From: Candidatus Rokuibacteriota bacterium
Lineage (GTDB): Bacteria > Methylomirabilota > Methylomirabilia > Rokubacteriales > CSP1-6
NCBI GenBank assembly: GCA_016193045.1
Contig: JACPSW010000105.1
Location: forward strand, 1-33,192
Reading direction: 5' to 3'
DNA length: 33,192 nucleotides
Below are positions 21,548-27,892 of the stretch, piece after piece (the stretch's first letter is position 1; every line of letters begins with the position of its first letter). A program made the position numbers and the translations under genes. Under the pieces are notes generated by a model that worked only from the letters and a program-made list of their open reading frames with translations, did no database searches and was not told where the DNA came from.

Positions 21548-22768
21548 TCAGCTGGCGCCGACGTGGACGAGCCCCCACAGATTGAACAGCACGAAGGCGC
21601 TGACCGACACGAACGAGAGGACGATATAGCCCACCCAGATCGCCTCCTGGCGGGAGATGCCCTTTCCATTCCCCAAGCGCCGCCACAGCTCGTCGCGGAA
21701 GAAGCGCCACGAGTCCTTGTTGAGCGTGGGGAGCCCGAGCACGTCCACCAGGATGTGGTAGCCGTCCATCTCCAGGAAGCAGAAGGGATACAGGCAGACG
21801 AGGAAGGACTGCCACTGGAGGACGCCGGTGGCCACCACGAAGCTCTGGAGGAAGCCGAAGGGCAGGTGGGTCGCGGTCCACAAGCAGAGCGCGCCGAAGT
21901 AGAGGTGGACGAGCGGGCCGGCGAGCGCGGTCACCACCCGGGCCCGGCGGCTGGCCATGAACATGTCGGTCACGTCCACGTAGAAGGTGGGCACGAAGCC
22001 GTGGAGGAGGGTGAAGCCGAACTCCCGCACCCGGCGGCCGAAGTGGACGCACGCGAGCCCGTGGACCGTCTGGTGAGCGGCCAGCGTGGCGAAGAATAAG
22101 AGCTTCACGGAGAGCAGCGCCAGGATCGGGTGCTGGCCCAGCGGCCGGGCGATCTCCCCGGCGTCCTGCCAGAGGCGGATGGCCGACATCCCCCCGAGGA
22201 CGGCCAGGGCGAGGCCCAGGACGAGGGTCGGCAGGGTAAAGAGCAAGAGGCCACCCCACCGGTAGAGCCGCTCGAAATTCCGCTGCACGTCGCGGCTCGT
22301 CACGGTGAGTTTTTCCAGGCCCTTGAACGTCGCCTCCAGCGCCCGGGCGCCCGGGTTCTTCCGGTGGCGCGCCAGCGCCTCGCGAAGCCGGGAAGCTGGA
22401 CGGAGCGTGAGGAGCTCCGCCTGTCTGAGCTTGGCGATCAGGCCGGGGATCAGGTCGAAGTCGAAGGCGCCGTAGCGGAGGACGTAGGCCGTGGCCATGT
22501 CCTGGAGGGAGGTCCGGCCGTCCATCTGCTCCCAGAGAAAGCGCTCGCGCTCGCGCAGCAGGATGTAGCGGTCGGTGGCCTTGTTCTTGAGGACATAGGT
22601 GCGGCGCCGGTCGATGCCCTTCGAGAGCTCCGCCACCTCCCAGGCCGAGTCGGCGATGCGCTGGGGACGGTACTGGAGGTACGCCAGGGCGCTGGGGACC
22701 GCCCGGACCTCGAACCCCTCGTCGGCCTCCCGGCGGATCAGCAGCTCGATCTTCGTCTGCCGAGGCAT
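21548..22768 (-). CDS. PqqD-like plus M50-type (site-2/YydH-like) membrane protein with altered zinc motif
   Basis: The 406-aa protein has two parts. Residues about 60-125 resemble PqqD-type peptide-binding domains: YILLRERERFLWEQMDG, then LQDMATAYVLRYG and LIAKLRQAELL. From about 170 there are several membrane helices typical of the M50 'putative peptide zinc metalloprotease' group, with FGFTLLHGFVPTFYVDVTDMF, SRRARVVTALAGPLVHLYFG and the distal motif LEMDGYHILVDVLGLPTL (Asp 335). The expected HExxH reads HQTVH at 232-236: both zinc His remain but the catalytic Glu is Gln. The enzyme may be inactive or act as a peptide-binding or transport component. It overlaps the cyclic-nucleotide protein gene by one base (TGATG). 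Confidence 0.85.
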   Translation of the reverse strand: MPRQTKIELLIRREADEGFEVRAVPSALAYLQYRPQRIADSAWEVAELSKGIDRRRTYVLKNKATDRYILLRERERFLWEQMDGRTSLQDMATAYVLRYGAFDFDLIPGLIAKLRQAELLTLRPASRLREALARHRKNPGARALEATFKGLEKLTVTSRDVQRNFERLYRWGGLLLFTLPTLVLGLALAVLGGMSAIRLWQDAGEIARPLGQHPILALLSVKLLFFATLAAHQTVHGLACVHFGRRVREFGFTLLHGFVPTFYVDVTDMFMASRRARVVTALAGPLVHLYFGALCLWTATHLPFGFLQSFVVATGVLQWQSFLVCLYPFCFLEMDGYHILVDVLGLPTLNKDSWRFFRDELWRRLGNGKGISRQEAIWVGYIVLSFVSVSAFVLFNLWGLVHVGAS

Positions 22769-23274
22769 CAGCGGGAGGGCTTGGTCTCGAAGTCGAGCCC
22801 CGTGGCCTCCAGCCCCCACCGCGTCACCTCCGCGACGAGGTTGCCCGACTCCCGGAGGCGGGTGGTGAACACCTGGACCATCTGGAAGAAGAACGCCGCC
22901 GCCGCGCGCGGGCTGATCTCGATGAACTGCTGGAGGCTCTCGCGGTCCAGGCAGAGCAGGAGCGCGCCGGTCTCGGCCTGGACGGTGGCCGACCGCGGCG
23001 CCTGATCGAAGAGGCTCATCTCCCCGAAGAAGTCCCCCGGCCCCATCCGCGCCAGCACCTGCTCGACGCGCCCCATGACGGGCTTGGAGATCACGACGGT
23101 CCCCTCGCGGATCAGGTAGAGCTCGTCGCCCTTGTCCCCCTCGCGGAAGAGCACCTCGCCCTTCTTGAGCGTTCGCTCCTGGAGCCTGAGCGCCAGCGCG
23201 ACCAGGTGGGGCTCGGCGAGATCCTTGAAGACGCTGACGGTCTTGAGGAAGGCGACGGCGTCGGAGGTCGGCAT
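22768..23274 (-). CDS. Cyclic-nucleotide-binding domain protein (no DNA-binding domain)
   Basis: The 168-aa protein is one cNMP-binding (CAP/PKA-R) beta barrel plus flanking helices. The phosphate-binding cassette is complete: GPGDFFGEMSLFDQAPRSATV has the FGE and PRSA positions used to bind cAMP or cGMP. No helix-turn-helix follows, so it is a sensor or adaptor, not a transcription factor. Membrane-proximal Crp-like domains of this type often regulate a fused or neighbouring transporter or protease. It overlaps the PqqD/M50 gene and lies 18 bases after the 73-aa gene. Confidence 0.92.
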   Translation of the reverse strand: MPTSDAVAFLKTVSVFKDLAEPHLVALALRLQERTLKKGEVLFREGDKGDELYLIREGTVVISKPVMGRVEQVLARMGPGDFFGEMSLFDQAPRSATVQAETGALLLCLDRESLQQFIEISPRAAAAFFFQMVQVFTTRLRESGNLVAEVTRWGLEATGLDFETKPSR

Positions 23275-23292
23275 GCGGGAGGGACGCCAGCC

Positions 23293-23514
23293 TCAGGTCG
23301 ACCAGCGCTTGACGAGGGCCGTCTGAAACGTCCGCGCCTGCTGGGACCGGGGGATGACCATGAGCTTGGCGATGGCCTGGAGGACCGAGGTCCGCTCTTC
23401 CGCGCTCAGCTGATACTCGGCCAGCACGGCGTGGGGGTCCCCGACGAGGGTCTGGAGGAACTCCGGATCGATCATCACCCGCCCCACGAGCTCCTTGAGT
23501 CCCTGTTCCGCCAC
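23293..23514 (-). CDS. Small NHLP-clan (Os1348-like) protein, possible peptide precursor or leader-like protein
   Basis: The 73-aa product has the feel of the Os1348/NHLP clan, small proteins related to nitrile-hydratase-type RiPP leader peptides. The diagnostic stretch is LVGRVMIDPEFLQTLVGDPH, followed by AVLAEYQLSAEERTSVLQAI. The C-terminus VIPRSQQARTFQTALVKRWST is basic and has no cysteines or double-Gly cleavage site, so it may not itself be a modified peptide. GTG 23514 is preferred, with a G-rich ribosome-binding site just upstream. TATAAT lies about 43 bases upstream. It leads a three-gene unit with a cNMP sensor and a PqqD/M50 protein. Homology is by recognition only. Confidence 0.65.
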   Translation of the reverse strand: MAEQGLKELVGRVMIDPEFLQTLVGDPHAVLAEYQLSAEERTSVLQAIAKLMVIPRSQQARTFQTALVKRWST

Positions 23515-23556
23515 GAGTCCCCCCTTCCGGCCGCCGCCGGGGACACCGGAGTTCTC

Positions 23557-23562
23557 ATTATA
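23557..23562 (-). promoter_or_regulatory. -10 element (TATAAT) for the NHLP-like/cNMP/M50 unit
   Basis: A perfect TATAAT on the minus strand lies in the 98-base gap between the FecR-type gene and the 73-aa gene. A -35 box at 16-18 bases is weak (TCATTC). The predicted start is near 23550, giving a leader of about 36 bases. Confidence 0.5.
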
Positions 23563-23612
23563 GCGCACCGCCGGGACCCGAATGAGGGAAAGCGGCGAGC
23601 GCCAAGGCCCAA

Positions 23613-25139
23613 CTACTGGACGGAGCTCGAACTCGACGAGTTGAGGATCTGATTGACAGCGGTGATCTGCCCATTGGCCGGGTTGATCTCTACCGCTCGC
23701 CACGTATTCCCGGCCTGGCCTGCCGTGGGCCGCAATGTCGCGACCGTCGTGCCGCCACTCACAATACTGCCGGTCCCACCCGTCTCACCCGTCGCCGGAC
23801 GAGCAACGACGCTTCCTCCCCGAATCACCTTGATCTCAGCCTCTGCAGCCGTTGACAGGCTGGTGCTCGTGGAGGACTGGTTGCCGAAATTAAAAACCGA
23901 CGCTCTATACACTCCGCCCTGGTTGAACTGCTGGACCGTGATCACCTCGCTGCCGCCGGAGCACACGCAGTCCCGGTGAAGTTTAGCAAACGGCTGGCGC
24001 GTCAGGCTTCCCTTGTCAGAAAAATACACATGGAACCGGGAATTCTGCGGGCCCGTCAGGTGGAGGTCCAGGTCGGGAACCGCCGTTCCCCAGGTGACCT
24101 GGATGTGGAATGGCGTTGTCGCGGTTCCATTACCCCCTCCATTACTCACCTGATTCACCAGACGCGAATTCGTCGCGGGCGTAAGCGGGGTGATCGGCGG
24201 CGTGAACACGCCTCCGCCTCCACCGAAGCCGGGCACCGTCCCCCCGCCCAAACCAGGCTGCGCCCCGGAGGCGAGGGTCGCGGTCGCGGCGGCCGCCGTG
24301 CCGGTGTTGACGACCTTGTCGTTGGCCGCCGGCGGCGGCTGGTTGGCTCCCGTTGCGCCCACGTTCAGCTGGTAGTTGCCGATCAGTTGGTTCACCTGCG
24401 TCTGGCTGAGCAGGGCCTGCGCCAGCGCTTGGGCCCCGGCGAAGCCGGTGATCTGAGCCTGAACCAACGCGCTCACGCTGAGACCCAAGCCTTGGGCGAC
24501 TCGAACCCCCGGCCCCGCATCGGAAGCCGTCTCGGCCATCGCGAGGAGAATACCGGGCGCTTCGCCGGCGAGAGCCGGCCCGTCCTGAAATTCTTTCCCG
24601 TTGGCGATGAACGGCGGCGTGGTGGGCAGGGTCAGCTGGAATTCCCCCGAGGCCCCGGTGATCACCGTCTGCGGCCGCCCGTCGGGGAGCTTGGAGACCT
24701 CGATGACCCCGTCCGACCCGCGCACCGCGGCGATCGCGTTGGGGGTGCGGATCTCGACCTCATCGCCCGGCCTCATCAGCCGACGGGCCACCCCCACGCG
24801 GATCTTCCCCTCGGCCAGGTTGATCAGCCCCCGCTGAGAGCCGTCCGGCCGCGTCTCCTCCCGGATCTCGAAGCGCGAGAACTCCCGTACCGTCACCGTC
24901 GCCTTGCCCATCAGGAGAAACCGCGCGAGGGATTCCTTCTGGGTGTCCACCACGTCGCGGACAAAGAGGTTGTCGCGCAACCTGAGCGGGGTTTCGGGGG
25001 CCTGGGGCCGCTTGAGGTCCGCCCGCCCCGTCAGGGCGGTGACCACTCCGATGCCCTTCCCGTCCTGGGCCCGGGCGGGGAAGACAAAGGTCAGCAGGAG
25101 AGCGGAGGCGAGAAGACCACGGATAAGCACGGTCCCCAT
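23613..25139 (-). CDS. Secreted FecR-domain protein with C-terminal YfaP-like domain
   Basis: The 508-aa protein has a Sec signal peptide (GLLASALLLTFVFPARA, cleavage near 23). A FecR domain follows (about 25-150), with ARFLLMGKATVTVREFSRFE and EIRTPNAIAAVRGSD. Then comes a low-complexity Ala/Gln/Gly/Pro linker (about 190-320). The C-terminal domain (about 330-450) resembles YfaP/DUF2135 beta sandwiches, shown by IQVTWGTAVPDLDLHLTGP and CVCSGGSEVITV. The protein ends in a Ser-rich tail (NSSSSSSVQ). Unlike classical FecR there is no sigma-factor-linked membrane anchor, so it is probably a periplasmic or surface protein. ATG 25139 is used because GGGAGG lies 9 bases upstream; TTG 25148 is the alternative. 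Confidence 0.85.
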   Translation of the reverse strand: MGTVLIRGLLASALLLTFVFPARAQDGKGIGVVTALTGRADLKRPQAPETPLRLRDNLFVRDVVDTQKESLARFLLMGKATVTVREFSRFEIREETRPDGSQRGLINLAEGKIRVGVARRLMRPGDEVEIRTPNAIAAVRGSDGVIEVSKLPDGRPQTVITGASGEFQLTLPTTPPFIANGKEFQDGPALAGEAPGILLAMAETASDAGPGVRVAQGLGLSVSALVQAQITGFAGAQALAQALLSQTQVNQLIGNYQLNVGATGANQPPPAANDKVVNTGTAAAATATLASGAQPGLGGGTVPGFGGGGGVFTPPITPLTPATNSRLVNQVSNGGGNGTATTPFHIQVTWGTAVPDLDLHLTGPQNSRFHVYFSDKGSLTRQPFAKLHRDCVCSGGSEVITVQQFNQGGVYRASVFNFGNQSSTSTSLSTAAEAEIKVIRGGSVVARPATGETGGTGSIVSGGTTVATLRPTAGQAGNTWRAVEINPANGQITAVNQILNSSSSSSVQ

Positions 25140-25210
25140 GGAAGACAACCTCCCGGGAGCGTCAGGTCCTCGGGGGGCGCCGACCCGCCCCCGGTCCGTC
25201 GTGACCAGTA

Positions 25211-25240
25211 ACTATACCCGGCCTCGACGCACCTCGTCAA
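25211..25240 (-). promoter_or_regulatory. Sigma-70-type promoter for the FecR/YfaP gene
   Basis: On the minus strand TTGACG (25240-25235) and TATAGT (25216-25211) are 18 bases apart. Each matches the consensus at five of six positions. The predicted start is near 25204, giving a leader of about 65 bases with the GGGAGG ribosome-binding site. Confidence 0.6.
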
Positions 25241-25256
25241 CAGCCCGACGGGGACG

Positions 25257-26861
25257 TCAGTACTTCCAGCCGACGGAGAGCGTCACCACGTTCCGGTCGA
25301 AGTCGAAGAGGGAGAAGGTGGAGCGGTTCCGCTCCTTGAAGAAGTCGAGGGAGGCGTTGAACCCGTAGGGAAAATCGCGCGACAGGGAGGCGGTGAAGGT
25401 GTGGTCCATGTCGCGCCGCATCACCTTGAACATCGCCCCCTCCACGCTGGACCCCTCCCGCGCCGCCTGGTTCAGGGACGCCGCGAGGGCGTTCTTCTTG
25501 GGGTAGTCGCGGAACTGGAAGTCATAACCCGCCTGAAACCGAATCCCCCACGGGCCGGTCACTTGAAAGCCCACGGAGGCCTTCTGGCCGAAGTAGCGGT
25601 AGTCGGCCCCGATAGTATCGTCGGCGTCGAACTGGTAGCCGACGCGGAGGAAGTGCTTCCCTCCGGCGAAGACCAGGATGTGGGTGGCGCCGAGCAGGTG
25701 GTTCTGGCCGTCCCGGCTCTCGTCGCGGAGGTCCAGGGTGTTGGCCGAGCGAAAATCCTTGTCCTGGTAGCGGTACTGGAAGAGGGTGAAGTTGAAGTCA
25801 TTCTCGAAGAGCGTGAGGGAAGCGGTCCCCGTGTGGCGGGACAGGAAAACGGCGCCGTCCAGCTCCAGGTAGTCGTAGCTGTACTGGGCCCCGTACCAGG
25901 CCGGGAGCGGGCCCAGCCGGGCGCGGTGCACGTAGTTGGCGCCCCAGGTGTGGTTGAGGACGTCCAGGTTCTGGAGGCTGTTGTAGTAGTTGGAGAAGAT
26001 CTGGTAGCTCGCCGTCAGCGTGTCGGGCTGGGTCTGAATCAGATCGTACTCCAGCCTGAGCAGCGCGATCTCCGCCGCGCTGCGCCGCGGCTGTCTCCGG
26101 AGCTCCAGCACGGGCTTCGTCGGCGCGAGCGTGGCGTTGTCGTCGTAGGAGACCCCGCCGCGCACCTCCACCCGGTACCGCCGCGGCACGGGCTTGGGCG
26201 CGACGGCCTCGGCGAACAGCTTTGCCGTCCGTCCCAGGGGGGCGTCCGGCCGGAGCTTCGCCGCCTCTTCCAGGTCACGGGTGGCCTCCTCGTCCCGGCC
26301 CAGGTGGTGCTTGGTCAGCCCTGAGTAGAACCGGTTCTGCTGCTGGAAGCGGACGTCGCTGGACACGTTCTCCTGAAAATAGACGAGCGCCTGCTCGTAC
26401 TCCTTCCGCTGGAAGTGGATGAACCCGAGGTAGTAGCCGAGGTTGTCGCGCTTGGGCTCCTTGCCGTGGACGAACAGGAAATGGGGATGCGCGCGCTCGT
26501 ACTCCTCTCTGGTGAAATAAGCGACGCCCAGGTTGAAGGCGATGTCAGGATCGGCCGGGTCCAGCTGGCGCGCCTTCTCGAGATGGGTGACCGCCTGGTC
26601 CGCCTGGTCCAGGGCCAGATACGCGATCCCGACGAAGTAGAAGACCTCCGCGTTCTCCGGGTCGATCTGGAGGGCCTCGAGGAAGTTCTTGAGGGCCTCG
26701 GCGTACTTCTTGTCGTCGTACTCGATAATCCCGCGGTCGATGTACACGGCCACGGGCTCGGTGGCGCGCTGCTGGGCGGCCGCGCCGGGCGGGACGGTCA
26801 CCGGGAGGGCCCACCCGAGCAGCACGAGCGCAACGAGCAGGGAGCGGCGCGTGGGTCCCAT
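25257..26861 (-). CDS. TPR protein with C-terminal outer-membrane beta-barrel
   Basis: The 534-aa protein has a signal peptide (SLLVALVLLGWALPVTVPPGAAA). Four or five TPR repeats follow (about 35-205), for example YAEALKNFLEALQIDPENAE and VTHLEKARQLDPADPDIAFN. From about 220 to the end it alternates aromatic and polar residues as in transmembrane barrel strands, and the last residues VTLSVGWKY end in the aromatic expected for BAM recognition. The layout resembles Slam/DUF560 surface-lipoprotein assembly modifiers, though Slam identity is not proven. The gene lies 117 bases upstream of the FecR/YfaP gene in the same direction; that gap contains a separate promoter. ATG 26861 gives a clean signal peptide. 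Confidence 0.87.
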   Translation of the reverse strand: MGPTRRSLLVALVLLGWALPVTVPPGAAAQQRATEPVAVYIDRGIIEYDDKKYAEALKNFLEALQIDPENAEVFYFVGIAYLALDQADQAVTHLEKARQLDPADPDIAFNLGVAYFTREEYERAHPHFLFVHGKEPKRDNLGYYLGFIHFQRKEYEQALVYFQENVSSDVRFQQQNRFYSGLTKHHLGRDEEATRDLEEAAKLRPDAPLGRTAKLFAEAVAPKPVPRRYRVEVRGGVSYDDNATLAPTKPVLELRRQPRRSAAEIALLRLEYDLIQTQPDTLTASYQIFSNYYNSLQNLDVLNHTWGANYVHRARLGPLPAWYGAQYSYDYLELDGAVFLSRHTGTASLTLFENDFNFTLFQYRYQDKDFRSANTLDLRDESRDGQNHLLGATHILVFAGGKHFLRVGYQFDADDTIGADYRYFGQKASVGFQVTGPWGIRFQAGYDFQFRDYPKKNALAASLNQAAREGSSVEGAMFKVMRRDMDHTFTASLSRDFPYGFNASLDFFKERNRSTFSLFDFDRNVVTLSVGWKY

Positions 26862-26877
26862 GGCCGGCTTTCGCCTT

Positions 26878-26906
26878 AGCCTATGGGAGGACCGCCACGA
26901 AGTCAA
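26878..26906 (-). promoter_or_regulatory. Possible promoter of the TPR/barrel gene
   Basis: TTGACT (26906-26901) and a poor -10 TAGGCT (26883-26878) are 17 bases apart on the minus strand. The implied leader is only about 10 bases and lacks a ribosome-binding site, so either the start or the promoter may be elsewhere. Confidence 0.3.
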
Positions 26907-26917
26907 CGGGAGGGGAG

Positions 26918-26942
26918 TGGTGACCCCGGCGGGATTCGAACC
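26918..26942 (-). other. tRNA 3'-end fragment (T-arm to CCA), possible attachment-site scar
   Basis: On the minus strand the sequence ends TTCGAATCCCGCCGGGGTCACCA, which is a T-loop, T-stem, acceptor strand and CCA. A matching T-stem half (GCGGG) is present a few bases upstream but is separated by an extra AAAGG. No matching 5' acceptor strand or normal D and anticodon arms are found in the next 90 bases. It is therefore a fragment, the part of a tRNA gene that integrases commonly duplicate. Confidence 0.7.
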
Positions 26943-27486
26943 TTTCCCGCGTCGGAGAGTTCAACGGCTGTTGGAAGTCACCTAGTGTCCTGAGTCGGAA
27001 TTAAGTAGGCACCGTGGGTCCTCACTTTCCTGTCCTGGGTGGCTGTGGGAGCAGCCAGAGACAATCCCCGGCACTCTCCCGGCACCTCTCCGGCACTCCC
27101 CCAGCAGTCCCCGGCGGTCTTCCGGCACTCTACCGGCGGTCTGATGGCATGGCACCAAGCTTGCCATAGACTGCGAACAAAGGCCGATCCAGGAGGGTTC
27201 TCTGGCCACCTCGGCAGGGCTGGTAACAGTCCGCCAACACGGTACGAATCCGTGCACCAGGCCGGCCCCAGCCTGACCCCCACCATTGCACTACAACGGC
27301 AACTGACCGGCATCAAGCGACACGAGTCCCCGGCAAATGCCGGCAACGGGCCGGCAACGAAACCAGGCCGGGATAGTCCTCCATTCGCCCTCAGCGGGGC
27401 CGGATAAGGGCACCTGCCCCCTCCCCTTACCCCTTCTTCCCACGCCCTCTTGATTCCGCCTGAAGGGAGCCGCTCAGCTATTCGCG
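26943..27486. other. Gene-poor stretch with degenerate repeats
   Basis: No protein on either strand resembles anything I know; the open frames here are Pro/Ser/Cys-rich and have no good starts. The stretch contains the tRNA-like context, a CCGGC-based degenerate tandem repeat (27066-27144) and a second cluster of CCGGCAA words near 27329-27358. A coincidental-looking TGGCAC-N5-TTGCC lies at 27150-27165. It looks like decayed or integrated DNA. Confidence 0.5.
27066..27144. repeat. Degenerate 11-12 base tandem repeat, about seven units
   Basis: Units read CCCCGGCACTCT, CCCGGCACCTCT, CCGGCACTCCC, CCAGCAGTCC, CCGGCGGTCTT, CCGGCACTCTA and CCGGCGGTCTGA. The period is 10-12 bases with a conserved CCGGC core. 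It is not a CRISPR, because there are no spacers and the units are too short. Confidence 0.6.
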
Positions 27487-27696
27487 ATGCCGAGGACAGC
27501 GTTCCTGGACTTACGTTTCGTAGTCGAGGGCACCGTGGCTGAAGGGGACAAGATCCTCGCGCGCGTCGGCGCCCGCGGTCGCCAGGGAGGAGCCTTCATG
27601 GGCATGCCGCCGACGTACTCCTTTGTCGAGGTCACGAAGTCGATGTCAGCAGGGGATTCTCGACCTCAAGCTAGACCGTCCTCCTTGAAGTCCTAG
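27487..27696 (+). pseudogene. Remnant of a SnoaL-like ester cyclase
   Basis: The 69-residue frame contains the middle of a SnoaL-like/ester-cyclase domain. FLDLRFVVEGTVAEGDKILAR corresponds to the family pattern FPDLRxxVEDxxAEGDKVxxR, and GGAFMGMPPTYSFVEVT to GxFMGIPPTGxxVxVT. The N-terminal helices and the C-terminal strand with DG-KI-E are missing, and the frame ends in unrelated residues. It is best read as a pseudogene truncated at both ends; the DNA around it is otherwise gene-free. Confidence 0.65.
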
Positions 27697-27892
27697 GATC
27701 CGTAAGTTCTCAGGAAGTTCGTCACACCCACTCACGCTGCCTTGGAGTATCTCGCGAGTGGCTCCGCCCTTGCGTGTCCGGCGCCTCACCGCGGACTTCT
27801 CCAGGGGTCACCGAAGGGCCGCAAGGAGGCGGAGCGGGCGGGTGAGGTCGGAACCGACCGTGCTGACCTGTATGCTGATCCCCAAGTGTCCC
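27697..27892. other. Intergenic region with no recognised feature
   Basis: This separates the ester-cyclase remnant from the convergent sensor-kinase gene. I see no hairpin with T-run and no gene. Confidence 0.4.

Noticed and set aside
26918..27000. Complete tRNA gene on the minus strand
   Set aside because: The T-stem is disrupted by extra bases and there is no matching 5' acceptor strand, D-arm or T33-containing anticodon loop.
27066..27144. CRISPR array
   Set aside because: Units are only 10-12 bases, contiguous, degenerate and without spacers; no cas genes nearby.
27150..27165. Plus-strand sigma-54-like sequence TGGCAC-N5-TTGCC
   Set aside because: GG-N10-GC spacing is right but the last base deviates, it lies in decayed repeat-rich DNA and only a pseudogene is downstream; probably chance.
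27039..27407. 122-aa plus-strand frame and overlapping minus-strand frames near 26980-27346
   Set aside because: Pro/Ser- or Cys-rich translations of the CCGGC repeats, no ribosome-binding site and no recognisable domain.
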